Below, piece after piece: positions 38,886 to 47,907 of a DNA stretch of 64,000 bases (position 1 is the first letter of the stretch; every line of letters starts with the position of its first letter). Position numbers and translations under genes: made by a program. The stretch comes from Deltaproteobacteria bacterium HGW-Deltaproteobacteria-12. Lineage in GTDB: Bacteria > Desulfobacterota > Syntrophia > Syntrophales > Smithellaceae. The DNA is taken from contig PHBK01000014.1 of NCBI GenBank assembly GCA_002840565.1, positions 92,834 to 156,833 on the forward strand, read 5' to 3'. Under the pieces are notes generated by a model. The model made no database searches. It saw nothing but the letters and a program-made list of their open reading frames with translations, and was not told the origin of the DNA.

Positions 38886-39521
38886 TTAGATATTAATATG
38901 TCTTTCAATAGAGTGGTGATCAATAACCCCTTCGCGCAGGATTTTTGGCGGATTGGAGGTGACATCGATTATTGTTGATCCTCTGCCGCCTGCCGTGTTT
39001 CCCAGATCAACAATCGCATCAAGTTTATCTCCGATTTGTTTTACGACCTCATCCGCGGCGGAGCATTCGGGAGCGTGAGATAGATTGGCGCTGGTGGCGG
39101 TAACAGGATGCCCGAGCCTGGCCGCAAGTGCTCTTGCTGCTGGGTGGCTGGAAATTCTAATACCGATTTTACCTGTGCCCGCAGTTAAAAGCGGTGATAC
39201 GCCGGCGGATGCTTTAAAGACAATGGTCAGTGCCCCCGGCCAGAAAGCCTTCATCAGTTTTAAAGCACTGGCAGGCACTTCGCTGACCAGTGGATAGAGT
39301 TTTTCCCGGCAATCAATGATAACAGAAATTGGATTGTGAAAATTTCTGCCTTTGAGGTTATATATTTTTTTGATGGCTTGTTCGTTAGTTGCGTCCGCAC
39401 CCAACCCGTAAAATGTTTCGGTGGGGTAGGCGATGACACCGCCTGCGGTTAAAATTTCCGCAGCGCGGGATAAGACTGTTTCTTCAGAATTATCTCTGTC
39501 GGCTTTCAGGATTTCCGGCAT
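38886..39521 (-). CDS. tsaC: threonylcarbamoyl-AMP synthase (TsaC/Sua5 family)
   Basis: A 211-residue YrdC-domain protein making threonylcarbamoyl-AMP for the t6A37 modification of ANN-decoding tRNAs. Typical segments are GGVIAYPTETFYGLGADA, the KGR in YNLKGRNFHNPISVI, GALTIVFKA and TATSANLS. Single YrdC domain, without the Sua5 C-terminal domain. Its start overlaps the end of purE by 16 bp, so the two are one operon. Confidence 0.93.
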   Translation of the reverse strand: MPEILKADRDNSEETVLSRAAEILTAGGVIAYPTETFYGLGADATNEQAIKKIYNLKGRNFHNPISVIIDCREKLYPLVSEVPASALKLMKAFWPGALTIVFKASAGVSPLLTAGTGKIGIRISSHPAARALAARLGHPVTATSANLSHAPECSAADEVVKQIGDKLDAIVDLGNTAGGRGSTIIDVTSNPPKILREGVIDHHSIERHINI

Positions 39522-40030
39522 GAAATACTCTCAGCTTTTTTCTCCACGTCCTGTGCCATCTTTTTAATATAATCAGATAGTTTGATGCTTGTCTTTTTGT
39601 CTTCGAGGGCCAGAATGCGCAGGGCATAAAGAGCGGCATTTTTTGCACCGGCTTTTCCAATAGCCATAGTGGCCACCGGGATACCGCCGGGCATTTGTAC
39701 TGTCGATAGCAGCGCATCCATGCCGTTTAAGGCGGTTGCATTTATCGGCACACCGATTACCGGCAGCTGTGTCTGGGAGGCGATAACACCGGCAAGATGT
39801 GCCGCTGCACCCGCGCCGACGATAATTACTTTTACACCGCGTTTTGCTGCATCCTCAGCGAACCGCGCTGTTCTTTCGGGAGAACGGTGGGCGGAAGTTA
39901 AGAAAAGCTCGTGAGGAATGCCGAACTCCTCCAGAATTTTTGTCGCCTCAGCCATGATCGGCAAGTCGGAATCACTGCCCATAACTACGCTTACAATAAT
40001 GTTTTTCTGCCTGGTGCTTTTTGCTTTCAT
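39506..40030 (-). CDS. purE: N5-carboxyaminoimidazole ribonucleotide mutase
   Basis: A 174-residue class I PurE, which interconverts N5-CAIR and CAIR in purine synthesis. VVMGSDSDLPIM near the start, FLTSAHRSPERT, and GAGAAAHLAGVIAS match the active-site loops, including the catalytic His in SAHR. Class I PurE normally works with PurK, which is not in this window. Cotranscribed with tsaC; purD and two late purine genes lie nearby on both strands. Confidence 0.95.
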   Translation of the reverse strand: MKAKSTRQKNIIVSVVMGSDSDLPIMAEATKILEEFGIPHELFLTSAHRSPERTARFAEDAAKRGVKVIIVGAGAAAHLAGVIASQTQLPVIGVPINATALNGMDALLSTVQMPGGIPVATMAIGKAGAKNAALYALRILALEDKKTSIKLSDYIKKMAQDVEKKAESISCRKS

Positions 40031-40189
40031 GTCGGCTCCTTTGTCTCATTCCTGGATGGAGTATGTGCGCCTAATAACTCATTGGAAATGTAATTGCAAG
40101 CAGCAGTTTTCATGAAGGTTTTGTTTTTACCTTGACAGGCAAGACCGAAATATCTACAGTCCCAGCTAAATTTAAAAAGGGAGAATCTA

Positions 40190-40726
40190 ATGGACAATAA
40201 ACTAATCGCTGTCATTGAAACGGAGAAGGGTGCCATCCGCTTGCAGTTGTTCGTTGATCAGACACCTGTTACGGTGGGTAACTTTGTGAATCTGGCCAGT
40301 CGGGGATATTATAATAATTTGAAATTTCACCGGGTTATTCCCGATTTTATGATCCAGGGCGGCTGCCCCGAGGGTGATGGACGCGGCGGGCCAGGCTATA
40401 AGTTTCAAGATGAGTTTGTGCAGGCGCTCCGCCACAGTAAACCGGGCATTCTTTCCATGGCCAATTCCGGACCGCAAACCAACGGCAGCCAGTTTTTTAT
40501 TACACATGTTGTTACACCGTGGCTGGATGGTAAACATACTGTATTCGGCGAAGTGCTCAGCGCTGCTGATCAGGCTGTTGTCAACCAGATTGCCCAGGGC
40601 GATAAAATCCGTTCCATTCTGATTGAAGGTGACATTTCCGGGTTGATGGCCGGAATCAAGCCCATGGTAGATAAATGGAACGCCGTGCTCGACGTGAAAT
40701 TCCCCCAACTGTCAAAAGTTCAGTAG
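40190..40726 (+). CDS. cyclophilin-type peptidyl-prolyl cis-trans isomerase
   Basis: A 178-residue cyclophilin that speeds up proline isomerisation in folding proteins. [13 protein letters not shown] contains the catalytic Arg, and GSQFFIT and [10 protein letters not shown] complete the active site. No signal peptide, so it is cytoplasmic (PpiB-like). The two purine genes follow on the same strand, with purO starting 20 bp downstream. Confidence 0.94.
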   Translation: MDNKLIAVIETEKGAIRLQLFVDQTPVTVGNFVNLASRGYYNNLKFHRVIPDFMIQGGCPEGDGRGGPGYKFQDEFVQALRHSKPGILSMANSGPQTNGSQFFITHVVTPWLDGKHTVFGEVLSAADQAVVNQIAQGDKIRSILIEGDISGLMAGIKPMVDKWNAVLDVKFPQLSKVQ

Positions 40727-40746
40727 GGCAAGGAGAAAAGCAAATA

Positions 40747-41478
40747 ATGAAAGAGAATATATACAAATATCTGGCCGGCAATGAATATCCGGGCCGCGGC
40801 ATCTGCGTAGGGCTTACGCCCGGCGGTAAAAAAGTGATGATTGCCTACTTTATCATGGGACGCAGCGTCAACAGCCGTAACCGGGTGTTTGACCCCATCG
40901 AAGGCGGCATTCGCACCCTGGCGGCAGATCATTCCAAAATGACGGACCCGCACCTGATTATCTACAATCCTGTCCTGACTTATGAAAATACAACGATTGT
41001 GACCAATGGCGACCAGACCGACACAATCCGCCATTTTATGGCCCGTAACGATTTTCCGGGATTTGGCTTTGAAGCCGCGCTCAATACACGTACATTTGAG
41101 GACGACGAGCCCAACTGGACACCCAGAATTTCCGGAATGGTGGATATGCGAACGGGTGCCTATAAACTCAACATCTTAAAAAGCAACGAAGGGAATGAAG
41201 GCAGTCTGCAGCGCTTTACCTTCGATTATCCGCAGCCTGTGGCCGTTGAAGGGCACTTTATCAGCACTTACAAGTGCAACGGTACGCCGATTCCCAGTTT
41301 TGCCGGTGAGCCGTTACGCGTCGATATCGACGAGGAAGACCCCAATGAATACGCGGGCAAGCTTTGGGAAGCTTTGAATGAAGAAAACAAGGTAAGCCTG
41401 TTTGTCCGGGCCATAGACCTGAAGAACCAGGCTTACGATGATGTCATTATTAACAAATACAAAGTAGTGGAGGGATAG
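40747..41478 (+). CDS. purO: IMP cyclohydrolase, PurO type
   Basis: A 243-residue protein of the archaeal-type IMP cyclohydrolase family (PF07826), which closes FAICAR to IMP in the last step of purine synthesis. Recognised from GICVGLTPGGKKVMIAYF, MGRSVNSRNR, and NGDQTDTIRHF, which match PurO's SRSFPNR and NGSHTDTI. The ATG at 40747 follows AAGGAG at a good distance; upstream in-frame codons overlap the cyclophilin and are ignored. It is immediately followed by the stand-alone AICAR transformylase, so the pair replaces bifunctional PurH. Confidence 0.88.
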   Translation: MKENIYKYLAGNEYPGRGICVGLTPGGKKVMIAYFIMGRSVNSRNRVFDPIEGGIRTLAADHSKMTDPHLIIYNPVLTYENTTIVTNGDQTDTIRHFMARNDFPGFGFEAALNTRTFEDDEPNWTPRISGMVDMRTGAYKLNILKSNEGNEGSLQRFTFDYPQPVAVEGHFISTYKCNGTPIPSFAGEPLRVDIDEEDPNEYAGKLWEALNEENKVSLFVRAIDLKNQAYDDVIINKYKVVEG

Positions 41479-41481
41479 TTA

Positions 41482-42660
41482 ATGAACGAAATAGCGCTTA
41501 AATACGGCTGCAACCCCAATCAGAAGCCTGCCCGGATCTTCATGGCGGATGGCAGCAAACTGCCGGTTGTTGTGTTGAACGGCAAGCCCGGCTACATAAA
41601 CTTTTTGGATGCGTTTAACAGCTGGCAGCTGGTCAAAGAGCTCAAAGAGAATACCGGAATGGTTGCTGCCGCCTCCTTTAAACATGTCTCTCCCGCCGGC
41701 GCCGCTTTGGGCTATACCTTGGATGATGTTCTGCGGCAGATGTATCACATCGCTCCCGGCATGCAGCTGTCTCCTTTGGCTTACGCATACGCGCGCGCCC
41801 GCGGCGCCGACCGCATGAGCAGCTTCGGGGACTGGATTGCGCTCTCCGATGTGTGCGACGTGCCTACTGCGCAGATAATCAAGTCCGAGGTTACCGACGG
41901 CATCATCGCCCCGGGGTATGAGCCTCAGGCGCTGGAAATTCTGAAGTCTAAAAAGGGTGGCAACTACAACGTGGTCGCCATCGACCCCGACTACGTGCCC
42001 GCCTCTCTGGAACACAAGCAGGTGTATGGCATTACTTTCGAGCAGGGCCGCAACAGCCTGAAAATCGACAGCAGTCTGCTTACAAACATTGTTACCGAGA
42101 ACAAAATCCTGACCGATGCGCAGAAGCGCGACCTGGTGCTGAGTCTGATCACTCTGAAATACACTCAGTCCAACAGTGTCTGCTACGTGCAGGATGGCCA
42201 GGTGATCGGTGTGGGCGCCGGACAGCAGAGCCGTATCCATTGCACCCGCCTGGCCGGTCAGAAAGCCGACTGCTGGCAGCTGCGCCATATGCCCAAAGTG
42301 CTTGATCTGCCTTTCCGCGACGATGTTTCCAAACCCAACCGCGACAATGCCATTGACGTTTACCTCGGTGATTCTCCGGAGGATGTGATTGGCAGCGATG
42401 TTTGGTCCGAAACCTTTACCAGCCAGCCTGAGCCCTTGACTGCGGCTGAGAAAAAAGCATGGCTTAGCAAAGTTACCGGTGTTTGTCTCGGCAGCGATGC
42501 ATTCTTTCCCTTTGGCGACAACATTGAGCGCGCGCATCGCAGCGGCGTAACCGCCATTGTCGAGGCCGGCGGTTCCATCCGCGACCAGCAGGTAATTGAC
42601 ACCTGCAACAAGTACGGAATAGTCATGGCATTTTGCGGCTTGCGGTTGTTCCACCACTAA
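41482..42660 (+). CDS. AICAR formyltransferase (PurH C-terminal domain only)
   Basis: A 392-residue stand-alone AICAR transformylase, which uses 10-formyl-THF to make FAICAR. It has the family's KHVSPAGAALG (K-H-x-x-P-x-G) near residue 67, GVGAGQQSRIH near 245, and SDAFFPFGDNIERAHRSGV near the end. It lacks the MGS-like IMP cyclohydrolase domain that PurH carries at the N-terminus; PurO, 3 bp upstream, supplies that step. Monofunctional versions of this kind are known in Desulfovibrio- and Clostridium-type anaerobes. Confidence 0.9.
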   Translation: MNEIALKYGCNPNQKPARIFMADGSKLPVVVLNGKPGYINFLDAFNSWQLVKELKENTGMVAAASFKHVSPAGAALGYTLDDVLRQMYHIAPGMQLSPLAYAYARARGADRMSSFGDWIALSDVCDVPTAQIIKSEVTDGIIAPGYEPQALEILKSKKGGNYNVVAIDPDYVPASLEHKQVYGITFEQGRNSLKIDSSLLTNIVTENKILTDAQKRDLVLSLITLKYTQSNSVCYVQDGQVIGVGAGQQSRIHCTRLAGQKADCWQLRHMPKVLDLPFRDDVSKPNRDNAIDVYLGDSPEDVIGSDVWSETFTSQPEPLTAAEKKAWLSKVTGVCLGSDAFFPFGDNIERAHRSGVTAIVEAGGSIRDQQVIDTCNKYGIVMAFCGLRLFHH

Positions 42661-43083
42661 AAACATCATTTATTTCCTATCATTCCGGACGCTCAAAGCG
42701 AGATCCGGAATCCAGGAATCGTTTTTATCTTCAAATCGACTTCTTCAAAATCGAAAAATTAATATTCCTGGAATGTGCACTGCTGATTGGCCAAACCATT
42801 TCAGAGTGGTCGGCATGATGAAAAAATAAAACATTGTTTACACTTAAGACCGGCTGCATCGGTGATACTTTTTAAGTTACGAATAACTTTGCTTATTCTT
42901 AACCCATCTTCCACAATCAAGAATCAAGAACAGTCGACATCAGATCGATTATGGGTGGAAAGCTGAAAGACTACAGAGAAAGGTCTTTGAAGGATGAATG
43001 TAGTGGAGAAAATGGTCTGATTTAAACCATAACCTATTGATATTGCATCTTCCAAATTCCTGAATTGCGGAAGATGGGCTAAG
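42661..43083. other. 423 bp intergenic region with several inverted repeats
   Basis: The region lies between the convergent AICAR transformylase and purD genes. ATTCCGGA (42682-42689) pairs with TCCGGAAT (42704-42711). CCAGGAAT (42712-42719) pairs with ATTCCTGG (42764-42771). CATCTTCC (about 43046-43053) pairs with GGAAGATG (43069-43076), forming a hairpin with an inner AATTC/GAATT stem just past the purD stop. A further CCCATCTTCC at 42903-42912 could compete for the last arm. These look like REP-type palindromes that may end both transcripts. No T-run or gene is evident. Confidence 0.5.
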
Positions 43084-44412
43084 TTACTCTTTCCTTATCT
43101 CCTTCATATGATCGATCCGTTTCTGAATCAGCTCGTCCGTGCCGATGTCTTTGCGATAATCGACGGGACCTTGCACGGCTTTGACACCTTCTTCGGCAAT
43201 AAGGCGAGCGGCAGTCAGCGTGTCGGCAATACCGACAATTCCAATGGCGCGAGACGAACTCAGATAAAGGCCATCTTCCTTTTTATCCACGGAAGAATAA
43301 TAAAGTTTCGCTTCTCCCACGTTGCCCACTTCAATTTTCGCTTTCACTGATGTCGTGTCGGTATTATCGGCGGGGAGTCCGTAGCCCTTGGGAACAATAT
43401 ATTTGCAGACAGTAGCTTTTTGTTCAAATTCAATTTTCAGCTTATCCAGTGTGCCGTCGATGATGTGTCTGCAGATTTCAACAAAATCGGTTTTGAGCAG
43501 CGGTAAAATATTCATGGCCTCGGGATCGCCGAAGCGGGCATTGTATTCCAGCAGTTTCGTGCCATTTCTTGTGGCAATGAATCCGCCGTACATGACGCCT
43601 TTGTAAGATCTGCCGGTTTCTTTCATCAGCGCTGCTGCGACCTGGCGCGTGATTTCCAATCCCTCTTCAATATCCGTAGGTTTTAAAAACGGCATGGAAT
43701 GATCCGGCAGGGAATAGGAGCCCATGCCGCCGGTGTTGGGCCCTTTGTCGCCGTCGAACCTTCTCTTGTGATCCTGCACCAGCGGTGTGCCAACAACCGT
43801 TTTGCCATCGCAGAGGCACTGCAGGGAAAATTCCTCGCCGTCGAATTTCTCTTCGACGATCAGGGACGAGCTTTCCTTCAGAATCTGCTCACACAATTTC
43901 AGTGCTTCTTTTTTTGTGGTAAAGTGGTCGCCCTGAACCAGCACGCCTTTGCCGCCGGTTAATCCATCCGGTTTCAGGACGATGCCGTCGAGGGAATTCA
44001 AAAAATCTTCTACGCCATCTATCGCCGTGAAGACTTTATACTGCGGATTGCCTGGAATGTTATATTTGCTGACCAGATTCCGCGTAAACGCTTTGGAAGT
44101 CTCCAGCCGTGCCAGACTTTTTGTTGGACCGACTGCCGGAATGCCGGCCGCAGCAAGAGCGTCAACTACGCCATTGCCCAGCGGATCTTCCGGTCCGATT
44201 ACAGCAAAATCAATTTTATTTTCTGTGGCAAAGATAACAATCGCCTCGAGATCAAAATAACTGCCGCTCTTTGTTTTTGCCGATAGCGACGTTATTCCGG
44301 GATTGTTTGCTTTCATGTAAGAAAATAAAAACTGGATTTTCGTTGATCGCTTGATTGCTTCCGCGATGGCATGTTCACGGGCGCCATTCCCGACTAAAAG
44401 TATATTGGACAT
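43084..44412 (-). CDS. purD: phosphoribosylamine--glycine ligase
   Basis: A 442-residue ATP-grasp enzyme making GAR in the second step of purine synthesis. It starts MSNILLVGNGAREHAIAEA, the usual PurD start, with FAVIGPEDPLGNGVVDAL near 75. Ligands lie in PNTGGMGSYS near 228 and FNARFGDPEAM-like YNARFGDPEA near 293. Complete. It faces away from the CNNM gene at 44543. Confidence 0.96.
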   Translation of the reverse strand: MSNILLVGNGAREHAIAEAIKRSTKIQFLFSYMKANNPGITSLSAKTKSGSYFDLEAIVIFATENKIDFAVIGPEDPLGNGVVDALAAAGIPAVGPTKSLARLETSKAFTRNLVSKYNIPGNPQYKVFTAIDGVEDFLNSLDGIVLKPDGLTGGKGVLVQGDHFTTKKEALKLCEQILKESSSLIVEEKFDGEEFSLQCLCDGKTVVGTPLVQDHKRRFDGDKGPNTGGMGSYSLPDHSMPFLKPTDIEEGLEITRQVAAALMKETGRSYKGVMYGGFIATRNGTKLLEYNARFGDPEAMNILPLLKTDFVEICRHIIDGTLDKLKIEFEQKATVCKYIVPKGYGLPADNTDTTSVKAKIEVGNVGEAKLYYSSVDKKEDGLYLSSSRAIGIVGIADTLTAARLIAEEGVKAVQGPVDYRKDIGTDELIQKRIDHMKEIRKE

Positions 44413-44542
44413 TTCCTAATCTCCAAAAGTATTCTGCCGGAGTAAATAACGGAAAATTAGTGCTAAGTCAATTAATTGCGGCAATAGTTTCACTTCCTTG
44501 ACAAAATATTTGTCTTTTCTCCTGACAATCTGCTAAATTAAT

Positions 44543-45829
44543 GTGCATATAAATAACAGGATTATCGAAAACTTGGATATATCATTACAACTAATAATAA
44601 TTTTTTTACTCTTGTTGCTCTCCGGTTTTTTCTCTTCTGCCGAGGCGGCTTTATTTTCTCTGACCGATTTGCATCTCCACAAGATGAAAATGGACCGCTA
44701 TCCGTTTTTGAGCTTTGTCAGCGAATTATTGGAAAACCGGCGCCGTCTTTTGATAACCATTGTCGTCGGTAATGAAGCTGTTAATATTAGTATATCTGTT
44801 TTAGCGGCATCTTTTTTCATCAGCCTTTTTGGAGTCAATGGTCAATGGCTGGCTATTATTTTTACCAGTATTGTACTCCTTATTGCCGGCGAATCTGTGC
44901 CCAAAACATTCGGTGTGACCTATCCCCTGCAAATATCTTCCGCTGTTTCTCCTCTGCTGTCTGTTTTCTCACGATTGGAATACCCTTTTGTTGTGGGTTT
45001 GGAAAAATTATCTGATTTTATCCTCAACCTGTACAGTCACGGTAAGTTCCGCACTGCCGATCCGATAATGGAAGATGAATTTAATACATTGATTGATGCA
45101 GGAAGCCGCGAAGGTGTAGTTGAGGAATCACAAAAAGAGCTGATCAATAGAATTTTTGAACTGGGAGATAAACCGGTAACCGATATTATGGTTCCCCGAG
45201 TCGAAATGTTTTGCCTTCCCGTGACCATGACGGTCGAAGAAGTTGCCGCCGAAGTAGTTCAGGCAAGACACGAAAGAGTGCCGGTTTATGCCGGTGATCG
45301 TGATGATATAACCGGCATTCTTTATGCCCGCGACTTGCTCAATGCCACCTTGCAAGAGAAAAAGCCGGATAATATAGAAAAGCTGCTGAAGAAGCCTTAT
45401 TTTGTTCCCGAAGGAAAAACGATCAACGGACTGCTGCATGATTTTCGGGAAAACCGCATGCAAATTGCCGTCATTGTCGATGAATATGGTGGTGTGTCCG
45501 GTTTGGTTACACTCGAAGATATTCTGGAACATTTATTTGAAGAGGAACTGACGGATTTCCATAATCTCCAAAACGGATGCGAAAGAATAGACGAAAATAC
45601 AATATTTGTACCCGGTAAATTGCCGCTGGAACAATTCAATACTATCATGCAGGCGCAATTACCGGAGGATGAATTCGATACCATTGGCGGGTTTGTTTTG
45701 CATTTATTCGGCAATCTGCCGGCCAAAGGTGAAGAATACAGCTATGACGGTTTTATTTTTCGTGTTGAAAATGTGGGCCGGGCGAGGATATTGAAAATAA
45801 TGGTCAAACGGGTTTTGGAGCACATTTAA
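44543..45829 (+). CDS. CNNM/CorC-type transporter protein (DUF21-CBS-CorC_HlyC), copy 1
   Basis: A 428-residue protein with an N-terminal DUF21 membrane domain (about 10-190, including LLSGFFSSAEAALFSL). A CBS pair follows (about 215-330; VTDIMVPRVEM, IVDEYGGVSGLVTLEDI), then a C-terminal CorC_HlyC domain. The family includes Mg2+/Co2+ exporters and the so-called hemolysin C proteins. The reading frame opens with GTG at 44543. A TTG at 44573 directly before the membrane segment is an equally plausible start. A paralogue follows after 5 bp. Confidence 0.88.
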   Translation: MHINNRIIENLDISLQLIIIFLLLLLSGFFSSAEAALFSLTDLHLHKMKMDRYPFLSFVSELLENRRRLLITIVVGNEAVNISISVLAASFFISLFGVNGQWLAIIFTSIVLLIAGESVPKTFGVTYPLQISSAVSPLLSVFSRLEYPFVVGLEKLSDFILNLYSHGKFRTADPIMEDEFNTLIDAGSREGVVEESQKELINRIFELGDKPVTDIMVPRVEMFCLPVTMTVEEVAAEVVQARHERVPVYAGDRDDITGILYARDLLNATLQEKKPDNIEKLLKKPYFVPEGKTINGLLHDFRENRMQIAVIVDEYGGVSGLVTLEDILEHLFEEELTDFHNLQNGCERIDENTIFVPGKLPLEQFNTIMQAQLPEDEFDTIGGFVLHLFGNLPAKGEEYSYDGFIFRVENVGRARILKIMVKRVLEHI

Positions 45830-45834
45830 ACCAT

Positions 45835-47139
45835 ATGAGCATATATTTGATTATAGCCATTATTATTATTTGCCTTATTTTGGAAGCTCTTTATTCCGGT
45901 GGCGAAATAGCTTTGATCTCTTCTGATATCAACAAGATTAGATTCTTTGCCCGTCGTGGATCAGCTTCCGCCCGGCATGCCCTGCAACTGATGGAAAAAC
46001 CGGAGTGGTTTATCTCGACAACGATAATCGGCACGAACCTGGCCATTGTCACCAGCACTACTCTGGCCACAGGCCTTTTTCTGTCTTTCTTCGGGCCTGT
46101 TTATGGCGAACAAATCTCAATGCTCATCATCATACCGACCTTGCTGGTTATGATAATTGCCCGCAGCATTTTTCAACATTATGCGGAGATAATGGCCATA
46201 AAACTGGCGTTTTTTATCCGTCTGTCTTCGGTGATCTTTTATCCGGCCGCTTATGTTATTGCCGCAGTCTCCAAAGGGACGGTGAGGGTATCAACCGGCC
46301 GGAAAGAAAATCAACCTTCTTATATCACGAAGGAGGGCTTGAAGTTTATCCTGGGGGCAAAAACGCAGGGCAGCGATATTTTAAAAACAGAAAGAGAGAT
46401 GGTCAGCCGGGTATTTGATTTTTCGGAAATTACGGCGGATAAAATCATGATTCCCCTGTCCGCGATGACGGCGTTGCCAATCAGTACTAAAATCGTTGAT
46501 GCCGCCAGATTTGTAGCCGGTAAAAAATATTTGCGGATACCTGTTTATTCCGGTCAGATATTCAATATAGTTGGCATACTGCACTATTTTGATTTGCTGG
46601 AAGCTTTGCATAAGAAGAAGGATGAATTGGCAATGCCTGCGTCAGATGCAACCATAGAATCCATTTTACAGACGAAAGTGCTCTATGTGCCGGAAACAAA
46701 GAAAGCCAAGGAACTTCTGGTGGATATGCAAAAAAAACGCGAGCACATGGCTGTTGTTATTGATGAATATGGAGGGGCTGTCGGCATTGTGACCAGTGAA
46801 GATATTGGAGAGGAAATTATCGGCAACATTGATGATGAATACTCTGCCGGTGAAAAATTATACAAGAAAATCGCCCCCGGTAAATATCTGGTCAATGGGC
46901 GCATGGGTATTGAAGAGTTGGAGCAAATTATTGCGGCGAAATTACCCGCAGGTAATTATGAAACTCTGGGCGGCTTTCTCATGCACAGATTAGGGAAAGT
47001 TCCCCCGAGAAAAGAAAGAATTGATTATAAAGGGATAATTTTTATTATCGAAAATGCCGATCAGAAATCGATAAAAGAGGTTTTGATAATTCTTCCCGAG
47101 CAGTCTGATTTGGAATTGACGATAAAACTGGAAAGGTAA
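45835..47139 (+). CDS. CNNM/CorC-type transporter protein (DUF21-CBS-CorC_HlyC), copy 2
   Basis: A 434-residue paralogue of the preceding protein with the same order: DUF21 membrane domain (SGGEIALISSD near 22), CBS pair (ADKIMIPLSAMTAL; VIDEYGGAVGIVTSEDI) and CorC_HlyC domain (VNGRMGIEELEQ). The 5 bp spacing suggests coexpression and perhaps a heteromeric pump; CNNM proteins act as dimers. The two differ throughout, so the duplication is old. Confidence 0.88.
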   Translation: MSIYLIIAIIIICLILEALYSGGEIALISSDINKIRFFARRGSASARHALQLMEKPEWFISTTIIGTNLAIVTSTTLATGLFLSFFGPVYGEQISMLIIIPTLLVMIIARSIFQHYAEIMAIKLAFFIRLSSVIFYPAAYVIAAVSKGTVRVSTGRKENQPSYITKEGLKFILGAKTQGSDILKTEREMVSRVFDFSEITADKIMIPLSAMTALPISTKIVDAARFVAGKKYLRIPVYSGQIFNIVGILHYFDLLEALHKKKDELAMPASDATIESILQTKVLYVPETKKAKELLVDMQKKREHMAVVIDEYGGAVGIVTSEDIGEEIIGNIDDEYSAGEKLYKKIAPGKYLVNGRMGIEELEQIIAAKLPAGNYETLGGFLMHRLGKVPPRKERIDYKGIIFIIENADQKSIKEVLIILPEQSDLELTIKLER

Positions 47140-47148
47140 TGGCAGAAT

Positions 47149-47904
47149 ATGACGGAAAATAAATTTTGTGCGCTGATTCTGGCTGCCGGTAAAGGCACAA
47201 GGATGAAATCGGATTTAGCCAAAGTGCTCCATCTATTGGAAGGAAGGCCATTGCTGTATTATTCACTTCTTGCCGCCCGTAGTGCCGGAGCGGAGAAAAT
47301 AATTGTTATCATCGGTCATCAGGCTCCTTTGGTGCGGGAAGAGTTTGCTGATCCCGGGATTATCTTTGTCGAGCAAAGCCCGCAATTGGGCACAGGCCAT
47401 GCAGTTTTGCAGGCAAAGGAGGCGCTGGCAGAATATGCCGGCTTGACCGTTATCCTTTGCGGCGATGTGCCCTTGCTGAAGCCCGCCACCATCGAGATAT
47501 TGATTAAAAATCATCGGGCTTCAGGGGCGCCGCTTACCGTGCTGACAACATATCCATCTGATCCCCGCGGCTACGGCCGAGTTGTCCAAGACACCGGAAG
47601 GAATGTCTTAAAAATTGTCGAGGAGCGCGACGCTTCACCAGCGGAAAAGAAGATCGGTGAAATAAATACCGGGATTTATTGTGTAAATACATCTTTCCTG
47701 TTTGCCGCTTTAGAGAAAATAACCAATAATAACAAGCAGCAGGAATACTATCTGACTGATATTGTCGAAGTTGCAGTTCGTGAAGGATTTGTCGTCCGAT
47801 CTCAGGTTGCCCCAGACTATGTCGAAGTAATGGGAATTAATACGCCGGAAGAATTGATCAGAGCGAGTCAGCATCTCCGAAATGACCGAAAGAGTCTGGT
47901 TTGA
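47149..47904 (+). CDS. GlmU-like UDP-N-acetylglucosamine pyrophosphorylase, uridyltransferase domain only
   Basis: A 251-residue nucleotidyltransferase with the GlmU start LILAAGKGTRMKSDLAKVLH. VEQSPQLGTGHAV, CGDVPLL and GEINTGIYCVN match the uridyltransferase active site, with Asp and Asn binding metal and UDP-GlcNAc. The left-handed beta-helix acetyltransferase domain (about 200 residues in full GlmU) is absent. The stop is clean and the next gene begins 4 bp later, so it does not look like a recent truncation. GlcN-1-P acetylation would need another enzyme. A different NDP-sugar pyrophosphorylase activity is possible. Confidence 0.8.
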   Translation: MTENKFCALILAAGKGTRMKSDLAKVLHLLEGRPLLYYSLLAARSAGAEKIIVIIGHQAPLVREEFADPGIIFVEQSPQLGTGHAVLQAKEALAEYAGLTVILCGDVPLLKPATIEILIKNHRASGAPLTVLTTYPSDPRGYGRVVQDTGRNVLKIVEERDASPAEKKIGEINTGIYCVNTSFLFAALEKITNNNKQQEYYLTDIVEVAVREGFVVRSQVAPDYVEVMGINTPEELIRASQHLRNDRKSLV

Positions 47905-47907
47905 TTT

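Noticed and set aside
41479..42669. 396-codon minus-strand open frame opposite the AICAR transformylase
   Set aside because: It is an exact shadow of the real gene; the sense frame has the conserved transformylase motifs.
47149..47904. GlmU-like gene as a frameshifted full-length glmU
   Set aside because: The following sequence encodes a complete dus gene directly after the stop; no beta-helix hexapeptide repeats are present in any frame.
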